A DNA stretch of 64,000 bases from Pseudohalocynthiibacter aestuariivivens (GTDB lineage Bacteria; Pseudomonadota; Alphaproteobacteria; Rhodobacterales; Rhodobacteraceae). Position numbers and translations under genes: made by a program. The stretch lies in assembly GCF_018457175.1 (NCBI RefSeq), contig NZ_JAGFNU010000007.1, positions 62,001 through 126,000 of the forward strand, given 5' to 3'. This document shows positions 28,097 through 37,781 of the stretch, piece by piece (the first letter of the stretch is position 1; the number at the start of each line of letters is the position of its first letter). The notes beneath the pieces are model-generated. The model was not told where the DNA came from and did not search any database. It saw only the letters and a program-made list of their open reading frames with translations.

Positions 28097-29641
28097 TTAT
28101 GCCACCCACCACCGTTCGGCCATCCGGGCGTTATCCATTTGCCAAAGGTTACCAACAACGTCAGGTGAAGCGACAGTATTCGAAACCGCCTGCACATAGT
28201 TTGCAAACATCGGCACCAGAACACCGCCTTCGACGCGCAGGATTTCCTGCATTTCACGGTACTGCTCACGACGCTTCGTTGTGTCGAGCTCAGCACGCGC
28301 GCTTAGCAGAAGTTCCTGGAACCGTGGATGCTCCCACTGAGAGTCGTTCCATGGCACACCAGCTTCATAAGCTGTCGAGAACATCCAGTCTTCGGTCGCA
28401 CGACCAGACCAATAGGACGCACAGAATGGTTTTTTCAGCCAAACATTTGACCAGTAACCATCTGCAGGCTCCTGAACCACGTTGATGTTAATGCCACCCG
28501 CAGCAGCAGATGCCTGATAGAGTTGTGCCGCATCAACTGCACCTTCAAAGGCGGCGTTAGAAGCAGACAGATCGATATCAAGTGAATCCAGACCAGCGGC
28601 ATTAAGGTGGAATTTTGCTTTGTCCGGATCGTAGGCCAGTTGCTCCATATCGCCAGCGTAATATGGATTTGCTGGGCCGATTGGCGTATCGTTACCAACC
28701 TGACCGTGACCAAGTAGAATTTTGTCGACCAATTCCTGACGGTTGATGCCGTATTTCAACGCCTGACGCACGTGCACATTGTCAAATGGCGCTATCTTTG
28801 TCAGCATTGGGAAGGTGTAGTGCTGGTTACCCGTCACTTCCTGAATACGCACTGCTGGATTCGCTTTCAACAGCGCTTCAACCTTGAAATCAATCCGGTT
28901 GACAGCGTCGACCTGACCGGTCATCAGCGCATTCATACGCGCGGTGTTGTCGTTAACGGCGATATACTCGATTTCATCAAAATAGCCTGCGGTGTCACCT
29001 TTGTAGTGGCTTTCAACACGTTTGCCGACAAACCGAACGCCCGGATCAAAGCTAACAACAGAATAAAGACCCGTACCAATACCATTGGCGATTGCCTCTT
29101 CGATCTGACCTGCCGGGAACATCAGAATGTGATAGTCAGACAGCAGGAACGGGAAATCCGCGTTCCCGGCAGCCAGCGTAAACTGAACCTGGTGCTCGCC
29201 CAGTTTCTTCATATCCGTGATTGCCGAAACAATTGGTTTAGCAGCTGATTTTGCGCCTTCTGCGGTGTGCATCTGAAGCGATTCGATCACATCATCTGCT
29301 CCAAACGACTTTCCGTTGTGGAAGGTCACGCCCTGACGAAGGTTGAAGGTCCAGGTTTTTGCATCTGCAGATGCTTCCCAGCTTTCAGCAAGTTCGCCTA
29401 CAAGTGTACCGTCTGCGGCAGTTTCTGTAAGGCAGTCGAAAACACACCCTGACGCACTTGCGATCATGAACAGGTCAGAGTGCGTACGTCCATCCCAGCT
29501 ATCGGATGTGTTCGCACCTGAAAGGGCTGCGCGCAATCTGCCGCCACGTTTTGGTGCCGCTTTCGCCGGCAGGCCGGTCGCGGCAAGTACAGAAGCTGCT
29601 GCACCGGTTTTTAGTAGTCCACGTCTGCTTATCTGAGACAT
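28097..29641 (-). CDS. ABC transporter substrate-binding protein, peptide/opine family (SBP_bac_5)
   Basis: This 514-aa periplasmic binding protein starts at ATG 29641 with GGGAG upstream and has a twin-arginine signal (MSQISRRGLLKTGAAASVLA, cleavage near AKA-AP), so it is probably exported folded by Tat. The family-5 signature is visible as AESWEASADAKTWTFNLRQGVTFHNGKSF (residues about 85-115, with FNLRQGVTFHNG). Members bind oligopeptides, dipeptides, nickel or related solutes; the ligand here is not predictable. It is the last gene of the operon, after both permeases and the ATPase, an order less common than binding protein first. Confidence 0.92.
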   Translation of the reverse strand: MSQISRRGLLKTGAAASVLAATGLPAKAAPKRGGRLRAALSGANTSDSWDGRTHSDLFMIASASGCVFDCLTETAADGTLVGELAESWEASADAKTWTFNLRQGVTFHNGKSFGADDVIESLQMHTAEGAKSAAKPIVSAITDMKKLGEHQVQFTLAAGNADFPFLLSDYHILMFPAGQIEEAIANGIGTGLYSVVSFDPGVRFVGKRVESHYKGDTAGYFDEIEYIAVNDNTARMNALMTGQVDAVNRIDFKVEALLKANPAVRIQEVTGNQHYTFPMLTKIAPFDNVHVRQALKYGINRQELVDKILLGHGQVGNDTPIGPANPYYAGDMEQLAYDPDKAKFHLNAAGLDSLDIDLSASNAAFEGAVDAAQLYQASAAAGGININVVQEPADGYWSNVWLKKPFCASYWSGRATEDWMFSTAYEAGVPWNDSQWEHPRFQELLLSARAELDTTKRREQYREMQEILRVEGGVLVPMFANYVQAVSNTVASPDVVGNLWQMDNARMAERWWVA

Positions 29642-29714
29642 GTTTTTCTCCCATGTAGTTTTGGTTAGTGCGGATTTTTCCGCGTTTAGTTCACGTTTTG
29701 ACACGCGATTCGGT

Positions 29715-31361
29715 TTACATCTTACCAACTGCTGCGTCGCCAATGTTATCAACACCGCGTGCATCAAGAAGATTCGTAAGCCAATCTGGGTCCATTTCCG
29801 GCACAGAACTTAGCAAAAGATCTGTGTAGGCATGGTGTGGCGGGGTAAACATTTCCTTCTTAGGACCTGCTTCAACCACCCGGCCATCTTTCATCACCAC
29901 AACCTCATCAGCGATGGAACGAACCGTCGCAAGATCGTGCGTAATAAACATATAGGAAAGCCCCAGTTCATCCTGAAGCTTGGCTAACAACTTCAAGATT
30001 CCCTCGGCAACCAGTTGATCAAGCGCACTTGTCACCTCGTCACAAATGATAAATTTGGGTTCCGCTGCCAATGCTCGCGCAATACCGACCCGCTGTTTTT
30101 GCCCACCGGACAGCTCTGATGGTAAGCGGTGGAAATACTGGCTCGGTTCAAGTTCGATTTCGTTCAGAAGCTCGTCGACACGCTTTCGTTTCGCGCTGCC
30201 TGTGAGGCCCATGTAAAACTGAACGGGCCGCCCGATAATTTCACCAATTGTCTTACGCGGATTAAGCGCTGTATCGGCCATTTGGTAAATCATCTGCGCC
30301 TGACGCAACTGCATCTTTGTGCGACTGCGATAGTCGGCTGGGATTGGTTCACCATCAAACTCGATCACGCCAGATGTTGGTGGCAACAAACCCGTTATAC
30401 AGCGTGCGGCCGTGGATTTACCGGAACCCGATTCGCCAACCACGGCGACCGTGCGGCCTGCGTGAATATCAAAACTAACATCGAACAGCACAGGTACCTT
30501 CCCGTAGGCGGCACTTACATTTTTGACCGAGACAACAGGCACGGCGTCGGCTGGAACTGCTGGCTTGGTAGGCCGTTGAAAGCTGCGCACCGCCCAAAGC
30601 GATTTAGTATACTCTTCCTGTGGATCAGAAAGCATCGTTCTGGTGTCGGCCTCTTCAACCTCATCACCCTTAAGCAACACTTTGATCTTGTCTGCCATCT
30701 GAGCCACAACCGCGAGGTCATGGGTAATGTAGATAGCAGCCGTGTTGAACTGCTCTACAATATCACGAATGGAAGCAAGAACCTCGATCTGAGTCGTTAC
30801 ATCAAGTGCAGTCGTGGGTTCATCAAAGATAATCAGGTCTGGTCGGCAGGCCATTGCCATAGCCGTCATCGCGCGCTGCAATTGCCCACCAGATACCTGG
30901 TGCGGATAGCGAAATCCGATTTCTTCCGGGTTTGGCAGTCGAAGACGTCGATACAGTTCCATCGCGTCTTCCTGGCTTTCTTCGCGGGGCATAACACCGT
31001 GCTGCACCGGGCCTTCTGTGTGCTGGTCAATCAAGCGGTGAGCCGGATTAAAGCTGGCTGCCGCAGACTGAGCAACATAAGCGATGCGCTTTCCCAGAAG
31101 TCCGCGTTTGACTGCCGCAGACGCGTTCACAAGATCAATACCGTCGAATTCAACAGTACCGCCTGAAATCCGGCAGCCATCACGTGTGAAACCCATTGCC
31201 GCAAGGCCGACAGTTGACTTGCCAGCTCCGGATTCACCGATCATGCCCAGAACTTCGCCTTTGTTCAGGTCGAAACTGCAGCCATTGATGATTGGATTCC
31301 AGGTTTCATCACTTCGACCTTCGATCATCAGGTCGCGTACTTTCAGTAAAAGTTCACTCAT
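29715..31361 (-). CDS. Dual ATP-binding subunit of the peptide-type ABC importer (DppD-DppF fusion)
   Basis: One 548-aa polypeptide holds two complete ATPase domains. Domain 1 has Walker A GESGAGKS (near 42), signature [10 protein letters not shown] and Walker [13 protein letters not shown]; domain 2 has GESGSGKS (near 313), [10 protein letters not shown] and [12 protein letters not shown]. It therefore replaces the usual DppD and DppF pair. It overlaps the upstream permease by 4 nt (ATGA). Energises import through the two permeases encoded just upstream. Confidence 0.95.
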   Translation of the reverse strand: MSELLLKVRDLMIEGRSDETWNPIINGCSFDLNKGEVLGMIGESGAGKSTVGLAAMGFTRDGCRISGGTVEFDGIDLVNASAAVKRGLLGKRIAYVAQSAAASFNPAHRLIDQHTEGPVQHGVMPREESQEDAMELYRRLRLPNPEEIGFRYPHQVSGGQLQRAMTAMAMACRPDLIIFDEPTTALDVTTQIEVLASIRDIVEQFNTAAIYITHDLAVVAQMADKIKVLLKGDEVEEADTRTMLSDPQEEYTKSLWAVRSFQRPTKPAVPADAVPVVSVKNVSAAYGKVPVLFDVSFDIHAGRTVAVVGESGSGKSTAARCITGLLPPTSGVIEFDGEPIPADYRSRTKMQLRQAQMIYQMADTALNPRKTIGEIIGRPVQFYMGLTGSAKRKRVDELLNEIELEPSQYFHRLPSELSGGQKQRVGIARALAAEPKFIICDEVTSALDQLVAEGILKLLAKLQDELGLSYMFITHDLATVRSIADEVVVMKDGRVVEAGPKKEMFTPPHHAYTDLLLSSVPEMDPDWLTNLLDARGVDNIGDAAVGKM

Positions 31362-32530
31362 TCTTTTAACCCCGACGATTTCTGCAGCATCCAGTCAACG
31401 ATGAAGTTCACGGCCACGGTCAGCAGGGCAATCGCGCCTGCTGCGAGAATAGGCAGTGCTGCTGTCAGCGGACTGAACTGTGCAAAGTTGATAAACTGCG
31501 CCAGATCGCGCACCATAGTGCCCCAGTCCGCAAGTGGTGGCTGAATACCGACACCAAGAAAACTGAGTGATGCGATTGTAAGGAAAACAAAGCAGAACCG
31601 AAGCCCGAATTCCGCCAAAAGCGGTGCCGTGGCATTGGGCAGGATTTCCCGAAAAATAAGGTAGGTCAGGCCTTCGCCACGTAATTTCGCAGCCTCAATG
31701 TAATCCATCACTACGATGTTCACACCAACCGCTCGGGCAAGCCGGTAAACACGCGTCGAGTCAATAATTGCGATGATAAGGATCATGAAAATCGTTAGCG
31801 GAATGCCAAGCTTGACCGACCAGGCGCTCGCAATCGTCATAAGAAGAAGTGCGAAAATAAGGGCGGGAATAGCCATGAGAACATCGACAGCGCGAGAAAG
31901 AACCTGATCAAGCCATCCGCCAATTGTCGCCGCAAGAAAACCAAGGCTTCCGCCGATAAAGAACGCCAGACAGGTTGTCGCAAAGGCGATGCCCACCGTG
32001 TTCCTTGCGCCATATATCAGGCGGCTCATCAGGTCGCGCCCGATCTGGTCTGTGCCCAACAAATGCGCTGGGTCACCTCCCGTTGCAGGATCGCTGCCGG
32101 GCAGTGTGTTTGCTGCTGCGAAAACTTGCTCTTCACCATATGGCGCGAACACTGGCGCGAAAATCGCCAGTATTGCGTATGCGAGAACAATCATAACACC
32201 GAACGCTGCCGTTAGCGGCATGGAGCGAAACAGTTTCCGCGAGCCCGCCGTACCGACAAGCCGACCAAGCAGACGGAACAAAAAGGCTGAAACGGTGAAG
32301 ATAATCAGCCCTTGCATCGCCCAGCGGAAAAACAGGACCTGATCAACAAAATAGATCTTGAACGCCAAAAGTATTGCGACCGCTGCCACAACATAACCGA
32401 AGGCCACGCCAAAGGGCATATCGCGGAAAAAGGGCTTGTTGGATGTTGCGGATCGTCCGGCAAAACGGAAAACCCAAGCGACGCCTGCCATTACTGGAAA
32501 GGCAATTAGAATCGAAAGCCATGTGCTCAT
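31358..32530 (-). CDS. ABC transporter permease, DppC-like, with N-terminal membrane extension
   Basis: The C-terminal ~285 residues are a normal DppC permease: GTDQIGRDLMSRLIYGARNTVGIA, then the ATPase-contact loop YIEAAKLRGEGLTYLIFREILPNA and LSFLGVGIQPPLADWG. The protein is 390 aa, about 100 longer than usual: three extra hydrophobic segments (about 5-25, 45-62, 68-88) precede the canonical first helix at FGVMIVLAYAILAIFAP. No internal start seems better placed, and the 4-nt overlap with the upstream permease supports the long form. It overlaps the ATPase gene by 4 nt. Confidence 0.92.
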   Translation of the reverse strand: MSTWLSILIAFPVMAGVAWVFRFAGRSATSNKPFFRDMPFGVAFGYVVAAVAILLAFKIYFVDQVLFFRWAMQGLIIFTVSAFLFRLLGRLVGTAGSRKLFRSMPLTAAFGVMIVLAYAILAIFAPVFAPYGEEQVFAAANTLPGSDPATGGDPAHLLGTDQIGRDLMSRLIYGARNTVGIAFATTCLAFFIGGSLGFLAATIGGWLDQVLSRAVDVLMAIPALIFALLLMTIASAWSVKLGIPLTIFMILIIAIIDSTRVYRLARAVGVNIVVMDYIEAAKLRGEGLTYLIFREILPNATAPLLAEFGLRFCFVFLTIASLSFLGVGIQPPLADWGTMVRDLAQFINFAQFSPLTAALPILAAGAIALLTVAVNFIVDWMLQKSSGLKE

Positions 32531-33522
32531 TTCGGGTGCCTCAGTCTTGGGTTGGACAAGATCGACAGAACATCCGCCGAAAGATTTAGCAGGATATATG
32601 CTGCTGCAAAAATCAGACAGCAGGCCTGCACCACCGGGATATCCCGAATCTTAACACTGTCCACGAACAGCTGTCCGATGCCCGGATAAACAAACACCAC
32701 TTCTACCACCACAACCCCGGTAATAAGATACGCAAGGTTCAATGCAATAACAGTAATGATCGGTGCCAAAGCATTCGGAAGCGCGTGGGTTACAATGACC
32801 CGCATGGGGCTGATGCCCTTTAGGCGCGCCATTTCAATGTATGGGCTGGCCAATAGGTTAATGATTGCAGCCCGCGTCATACGCATCATCTGCGCGGTGA
32901 CGGCCAGCGTCAGGGTCAGGGCGGGTAGGAGTGATTTCACCAGCCGCTCGCTGAAGTCCATTCCATCGTAAATGTTAGAGAGTGACGGAAGAAGCGGATT
33001 AAGCACTGAAAGAAACAAGATCAGAACATAGGCAAGAAAGAAGTCTGGGCTGGAAATTGACGAGAGTGTCAAAATATTTGTTGCCCGATCAAAAATCGAA
33101 TTTCTGTAAAGGGCAGCAAGAACACCAAGAAAGATCGAAACCGGAACAGCGATCGCTGCTGTTACACCCGCCAAAAACAACGTGTTTTTAAACCGTGGTG
33201 CAATTTGTTCTGCAACCGTTGTGCCCGAAGCCGCATCAGAGCCGGTGAAACTTGCGAAATTTGCCTGCGCGAAACTTGATCCCAGATCGCCTTGGATTGC
33301 GCCACCGAGCCAATCAAAATATCTCGTGATAGGAGGTTTATCGAGACCAAGCCCTTCTCTGATCGAGGCGACTGCCTCTGGCGTCGCGCCCTGCCCCAGA
33401 ATTGCTTCGGCAAAGTCGCCGGGCAAAAGATTAACCGCTATAAAGATAACAATCGATACGATAAAAAGGGTGAGAAGTCCTAGCGCAAGGCGCTGTAAAA
33501 TAATCCGTGTGACTGAACCCAA
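32527..33522 (-). CDS. ABC transporter permease, DppB-like
   Basis: This 331-aa inner-membrane protein has the DppB/OppB N-terminus (IILQRLALGLLTLFIVSIVIF), six or so membrane segments, and the ATPase-contact loop YIEMARLKGISPMRVIVTHALPNAL near residues 217-240. The start is TTG 33522 with GGGGAT upstream. It is the first gene of the permease-permease-ATPase-binding protein operon, which overlaps at each permease junction. Confidence 0.92.
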   Translation of the reverse strand: MGSVTRIILQRLALGLLTLFIVSIVIFIAVNLLPGDFAEAILGQGATPEAVASIREGLGLDKPPITRYFDWLGGAIQGDLGSSFAQANFASFTGSDAASGTTVAEQIAPRFKNTLFLAGVTAAIAVPVSIFLGVLAALYRNSIFDRATNILTLSSISSPDFFLAYVLILFLSVLNPLLPSLSNIYDGMDFSERLVKSLLPALTLTLAVTAQMMRMTRAAIINLLASPYIEMARLKGISPMRVIVTHALPNALAPIITVIALNLAYLITGVVVVEVVFVYPGIGQLFVDSVKIRDIPVVQACCLIFAAAYILLNLSADVLSILSNPRLRHPK

Positions 33523-33585
33523 GTTTCACATCCCCGCTTTTTTCTCTTTATTGACTCACAAGTTAACAAAAAAAAGTGGTCTGTA

Positions 33586-33595
33586 AACATGTTTG
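33586..33595. promoter_or_regulatory. Palindrome upstream of the ABC importer operon
   Basis: AAACATGTTT is a perfect 10-bp palindrome about 65 nt before the first permease start, in an AT-rich 137-bp spacer between that operon and pip. It could be a repressor or activator site; the short length means chance is also possible. Confidence 0.25.
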
Positions 33596-33659
33596 TCTTA
33601 CATTAGGCGATTCAGATGAAAGCATGAAATTTTTCTTATGTTTTTATGTGATTATGAAA

Positions 33660-34631
33660 CTATCGCTGCGAAATTTCATTCATGATTTCGATAAGGGCAG
33701 CACTGATTCCCGCCTCCGACAAGGCGTGACCGGACAGTGAAACCAGGTTCAGATCCGCTTTTGGCCAGCGTTTCGACAGCTCCCATGCAGCGGTTGGTGG
33801 ACAAATCATGTCGTACCGTCCCTGCACGATTTTTCCGGGGATGTCGGCGATTTTTCCCATGTCTCGTAAAATCTGACCATCCGTTTGAAGAAAGGCACGA
33901 TTCATGAAGTAGTGGTTCTCCAGCCTCGCAAATGCGTGGGCATAATCTGGCGGGCTTTGGCTCGCGGCTCCGTTATTTGTTATCGACGCCAGTGCATTTT
34001 CCCAAGCCGTCCACGCCCTCGCGTATTTGATTTCGGTTGCGGGATCTCCACAAAACAATCGTTTGTTGTAAGCCGCAATCATGTCCCGTTGCTCGTCCTC
34101 CGGGATCAGGCCAGAAAACTCTGCCCATAAATCGGGCCAAAACCGGCCAACCCCACCGCCATAAAACCAGTCAAGCTCAGCCTGAGTCGCCAGGAAAACA
34201 CCGCGTAAAACCAGGTGCCGTACCCGGTTTGGATGCGCTTGTGCATAGACCAGAGCCAGAGTCGCGCCCCAACTGCCACCAAAAACAACCCAGTCACTTA
34301 TTCCCAATATTTCGCGAATACGCTCTATATCCGCGACCAAATGCCATGTCGTGTTGTTTTCAACGCTGGCGTGCGGTGTTGATCGCCCACACCCGCGCTG
34401 ATCAAAAAGAACAATACGGTAAACTTTGGGGTCAAAGAACCTGCGCATAACCGGGCTGCATCCACCACCCGGGCCACCATGAAGCACAACAACAGGCAAC
34501 CCATTTGGATTGCCGCATTCCTCAACGTAAACGTGGTGCCCGTCGCCAACATCCAGTGTCTGTCTGGCGTATGGCTCGACAGATGGAAAAAGAAGCGTAG
34601 CTGCGCCTTTTTGACCTGAGTATTTGTCCAT
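33660..34631 (-). CDS. pip: Proline iminopeptidase
   Basis: Pip releases N-terminal proline from peptides in the cytoplasm. The 323-aa alpha/beta hydrolase shows the oxyanion block LHGGPGGGCSP, the DQRGCGRS motif, and the nucleophile elbow GGSWGATL (serine). The start is ATG 34631 (MDKYSG); the open frame extends 41 codons further upstream but without family similarity and into the ubiG start region. It lies next to the peptide-type ABC operon and faces the same way, so it may use peptides imported by that system, though that is inference. Confidence 0.93.
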   Translation of the reverse strand: MDKYSGQKGAATLLFPSVEPYARQTLDVGDGHHVYVEECGNPNGLPVVVLHGGPGGGCSPVMRRFFDPKVYRIVLFDQRGCGRSTPHASVENNTTWHLVADIERIREILGISDWVVFGGSWGATLALVYAQAHPNRVRHLVLRGVFLATQAELDWFYGGGVGRFWPDLWAEFSGLIPEDEQRDMIAAYNKRLFCGDPATEIKYARAWTAWENALASITNNGAASQSPPDYAHAFARLENHYFMNRAFLQTDGQILRDMGKIADIPGKIVQGRYDMICPPTAAWELSKRWPKADLNLVSLSGHALSEAGISAALIEIMNEISQR

Positions 34632-34699
34632 AAAAGACCTATATATCGTTTTAAGCCGCGTTTGACGGATGCTGCCTAGAAAACCACATGGGGTCGAGA

Positions 34700-35464
34700 A
34701 TGCAAACCACCGAATCCAAAGCCGAGACAACTGTTGACCCGAAAGAGGTTGCAAAGTTTGAAGCCATGGCTGCCGAATGGTGGGACCCGACAGGTAAGTT
34801 TAAGCCGCTTCACATGCTGAACCCGTGCAGGCTCGACTATATCACCAGCCAGGTCGCTGCAGAGTTTGATCGTGACCTTACAACCAATCTGCCTTTCAAA
34901 GGTTTATGTGTTCTTGACATCGGTTGTGGTGGCGGTCTGCTCTCAGAGCCAATGGCGCGACTTGGTGCAGCCGTGGTAGGTGCAGATGCTGCAGCCGGCA
35001 ATATTCCGGTTGCGCGCATTCATGCAGAGCAATCCGGTGTAGAGGTCGACTACCGCCACACAACTGCCGAAGATTTAGCGGCCGCCGGCGAAACATTTGA
35101 CGTAATCCTGAACATGGAAGTTGTCGAACATGTCGCCGACCCGCTGGCCTATCTGACCGCGTGCCAAACTCTTCTTAAGCCAGGCGGTCTGATGCTGTGC
35201 TCAACAATAAACCGGAATCCCAAAAGCTTTATGGTGGCGATCGTGGGTGCCGAAGTCATCATGCGCTGGCTCCCTAAGGGAACGCACGATTGGAACAAAT
35301 TCATCACCCCGGATGAGTTGTATGAACTGATCCGCAATGCCGGGTTAGACCCGGTCGACCGCAAGGGTTTTGTGTTCAACCCGATAAGCTGGAACTGGTC
35401 TTTGTCAGATCGTGATCTCTCGGTCAATTACGTTACTGCGAGCCTTAAGGTTCAGGATTCCTGA
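34700..35464 (+). CDS. ubiG: Ubiquinone biosynthesis O-methyltransferase
   Basis: UbiG performs both O-methylations of ubiquinone synthesis at the membrane surface. The 254-aa protein has [27 protein letters not shown] at the N-terminus (UbiG-specific) and the SAM-binding [20 protein letters not shown] near residue 73. I use ATG 34700 with GGGG 6 nt upstream; ATG 34688 is an in-frame alternative. Divergent from pip and convergent with the MarR-family gene, with a 13-nt overlap at the ends. Confidence 0.96.
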   Translation: MQTTESKAETTVDPKEVAKFEAMAAEWWDPTGKFKPLHMLNPCRLDYITSQVAAEFDRDLTTNLPFKGLCVLDIGCGGGLLSEPMARLGAAVVGADAAAGNIPVARIHAEQSGVEVDYRHTTAEDLAAAGETFDVILNMEVVEHVADPLAYLTACQTLLKPGGLMLCSTINRNPKSFMVAIVGAEVIMRWLPKGTHDWNKFITPDELYELIRNAGLDPVDRKGFVFNPISWNWSLSDRDLSVNYVTASLKVQDS

Positions 35465-35895
35465 TCAAGCCGCTCTCGCAATTCGCGCAAAACCGGAAGC
35501 GCGCCCCTGACTTTGTCTTTGCCGATCTTTTTAACAACGTCGCTGATAATCGGGATAATCGCCTCAAGGGCAACGTCACAGGCCGCGCGGCCCGCAGGGC
35601 TGATCGAGACAAATTTTCGGCGGGCATCTTCCCAGTCTGGTCGGACATGTACATGCCCCGCCCATTCCAGCTTTGACAATGTATTGGTCATAGCACCACG
35701 CGTTACGTGAAAAGCACGCGCCAATTGGCCAGGGGACCGTTCATCATTTACATGCGCCAAATGGTTGAGAACCGAAAAATGAGATATCTCCATCCCTTTC
35801 GGGAGCGCTTTTGACAAACGGTTGCGCGCAAGCTGATCCGCCATAAATATTTCGCCAAACAGCGCTACAGCAAGAGGATCATTAAGCTCGGACAT
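35452..35895 (-). CDS. MarR-family transcriptional regulator
   Basis: This 147-aa winged-helix protein resembles MarR regulators: the recognition region [31 protein letters not shown] and the wing [19 protein letters not shown] are clear. It is the last gene of the comF-grxC-nit-marR unit and its start overlaps the stop of the nitrilase-family gene by one base. Target genes and effector are unknown; MarR proteins often regulate their own operon. Confidence 0.9.
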   Translation of the reverse strand: MSELNDPLAVALFGEIFMADQLARNRLSKALPKGMEISHFSVLNHLAHVNDERSPGQLARAFHVTRGAMTNTLSKLEWAGHVHVRPDWEDARRKFVSISPAGRAACDVALEAIIPIISDVVKKIGKDKVRGALPVLRELRERLDQES

Positions 35896-36725
35896 CAGGG
35901 GCCTTTAAAATCTCTGTCATGTGTCAGGGACGGTATCTTTTTCCGGCACTTATCTACGTCATCAAGATCAAAATCAACGATAGTTACGCCGGGGTTTTCG
36001 CCGCCATCTGCCAAAATCTCGCCCCAAGGGGAAACAGCCAGAGAGTGACCGTATGTTTTGCGCGGCGCCCCAACGGTAATCGGGTGTATACCACATTGCG
36101 CTGGCGCTAGAACGAAACACCCGGTTTCAATTGCACGCGCCCTTAGCAGAGCATGCCAATGCGCTGCACCAGAAACAGGAGAAAACGCTGCCGGGCTGGT
36201 CAAGATTTTTGCCCCGGCTTTCGCCAGCGCCCGGTGCAAATGAGCGAAACGCACGTCATAGCAAATGGTCATTCCAATTTTGGCGAAGTCTGTTTTTGCT
36301 ACGACAGCGTTACTGCCAGGCCGGTACCCCGCTGATTCACGAAACGTCTCTGTTTCATCAATATCAACGTCAAACATGTGTATTTTGTCATATCGCGCCA
36401 CGATCTGACCTGCAGGCCCAATCAGAAACGAGCGGTTTGCGAATCGGCCATCCGGATCGTTTGTTTTTAGTCCAAGCGATCCAATCAGAACCCAAATACC
36501 CAGTGTTTTTGCTTCTGCGCGTATTGCCGCCAACGTCAGATCATCTGCTTCGGTCTGCAAAACACTTTGCTGGTGGTTGCGGCTATTGGAGACGCAGTTG
36601 GTAACTTCTGGTGTCAGCGCAAATTTGGCACCTTCCGCTGCAGATTGCCGAAGGTAATCCAGCGTTACGTCCAGATTTTTCTCCGGCAGATCCCCAGCGT
36701 TAAGTTGCAAAAGTGCGACACGCAT
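35895..36725 (-). CDS. Carbon-nitrogen hydrolase (Nit/deaminated-glutathione amidase-like)
   Basis: The 276-aa nitrilase-superfamily enzyme shows the Glu-Lys-Cys catalytic triad context: TPEVTNC (Glu), RYDKIHMFDVDI (Lys) and IGMTICYDVRF (Cys). The HMFDVDIDETETFRES block is typical of Nit1/Nit2-like members, which hydrolyse deaminated glutathione (a repair reaction). The glutaredoxin gene starts 2 nt upstream of it, a glutathione link that favours this reading. It overlaps marR by one base. Confidence 0.88.
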   Translation of the reverse strand: MRVALLQLNAGDLPEKNLDVTLDYLRQSAAEGAKFALTPEVTNCVSNSRNHQQSVLQTEADDLTLAAIRAEAKTLGIWVLIGSLGLKTNDPDGRFANRSFLIGPAGQIVARYDKIHMFDVDIDETETFRESAGYRPGSNAVVAKTDFAKIGMTICYDVRFAHLHRALAKAGAKILTSPAAFSPVSGAAHWHALLRARAIETGCFVLAPAQCGIHPITVGAPRKTYGHSLAVSPWGEILADGGENPGVTIVDFDLDDVDKCRKKIPSLTHDRDFKGP

Positions 36726-36727
36726 AT

Positions 36728-36985
36728 TCAGGCTACCAACATCGGGTCAAGCGCGCGCCGTCGGTCAAGCTCGTAAATCTCGTCGCATCCACCAACATGT
36801 TTTCCGTCAATGAAAATCTGTGGCACCGTCCGCCCGCCCTTCGCTCGTTTCATCATTTCCTGACGCTTCGAAGAATCGCGAGAAACGTCAACCTCTTGAT
36901 AAGAAACACCTTTTTTATTTAGCAAACGTTTCGCGGCGACACAAAAGCCGCAAAAAGGTGTCGTGTAAATCTCTACTGGTTTCAT
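36728..36985 (-). CDS. grxC: Glutaredoxin 3
   Basis: This 85-aa glutaredoxin reduces disulfides or glutathionylated proteins using glutathione. The active site is CGFC at residues 13-16 (YTTPFCGFCVAAKRLL, a variant of the usual CPYC), with TVPQIFIDGKHVGGCDE providing the glutathione-binding TVP and GG motifs. The substitution CGFC may change its redox potential compared with classical CPYC. Located between comF and the nitrilase-family gene, 2 nt from the latter. Confidence 0.94.
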   Translation of the reverse strand: MKPVEIYTTPFCGFCVAAKRLLNKKGVSYQEVDVSRDSSKRQEMMKRAKGGRTVPQIFIDGKHVGGCDEIYELDRRRALDPMLVA

Positions 36986-37019
36986 AGTCTGTACCCTAGT
37001 TTCCGTGAACTATAGGCAT

Positions 37020-37736
37020 TTAGGCATCCTTCGCAACGCGCGCCAGTATCAACACGAAAACTTCAACAGCGCCCGCAGAAAAGCATGCCTCGGTACATGC
37101 CGCCAAAGTTGCACCAGACGTCATTACGTCATCAATCAAAAGAACCGGGCGGTTTTCAAACATTTCATGGCGCTTTGGATTTGGACGAATCACATCCGTT
37201 AGTGCCTGAAACCTTTCGTCGCGCGTTAAGCCATCCAAAGGTGCCGTTCGCGAAGTGCGGCGCAACAAATCCGGACAGAATTCAAGGTTTGCCTGCTTTG
37301 AAATGGTTTTTCCCAAAAGTGCTGCCTGATTATACCGGCGCTTCAGAAGCCTGCTCCAATGAAGCGGGACAGGCGCAACCAACATATTGGGCTTTATCAG
37401 CGAGGCGCCCGCCCGTAGCATCCAGCCAGCCGCTGGGCGAACAAGGTCCTCTCGGTCGCCATGCTTCAAGGCAAGCACAATCTTGCGGCTATTTTCTTTG
37501 TACAACATGGCCGCCCGGCCTTTATCCCAAGGGCGCGCAACGGTTATGCAATCATCACAATGAACCATTTCCGGGCCTGCTGATCCGGGCAATGGAACGC
37601 CACATTTATCGCAAATCAGGCCAGAAATGAATGTGGTATCACGCCAACATGCTCCACAAAGTGCGAACTCGCTTTCAACCAATTTCCGGCAGGTCACGCA
37701 TTGCGGCGGAAATATCGTGCGTAGGACACTTTGCAT
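37020..37736 (-). CDS. ComF-family phosphoribosyltransferase-like protein
   Basis: The 238-aa protein has the ComF layout: an N-terminal zinc-finger-like part with four CxxC-type pairs (CVTC, CGAC, CDKC, CDDC) and a C-terminal PRTase fold ending in VLLIDDVMTSGATLAACTEACF, the PRPP-binding loop. In naturally competent bacteria ComF aids DNA uptake; in alphaproteobacteria the role is unproven. I start it at ATG 37736 (MQSVLRTIFPP) rather than 37751, since GAG lies at the right distance. Its start is 45 bp from the divergent methyltransferase-like gene. Confidence 0.9.
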   Translation of the reverse strand: MQSVLRTIFPPQCVTCRKLVESEFALCGACWRDTTFISGLICDKCGVPLPGSAGPEMVHCDDCITVARPWDKGRAAMLYKENSRKIVLALKHGDREDLVRPAAGWMLRAGASLIKPNMLVAPVPLHWSRLLKRRYNQAALLGKTISKQANLEFCPDLLRRTSRTAPLDGLTRDERFQALTDVIRPNPKRHEMFENRPVLLIDDVMTSGATLAACTEACFSAGAVEVFVLILARVAKDA

Positions 37737-37781
37737 CCGTTTCTCATCCATCTAGATTGCGCCGAAGCTAAAGGACGCGAA

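Noticed and set aside
30129-31166. 345-codon open frame antisense to the dual ATPase gene
   Set aside because: The sense strand has two intact ATPase domains with all motifs; the antisense product is Arg/His/Phe-rich with no pattern.
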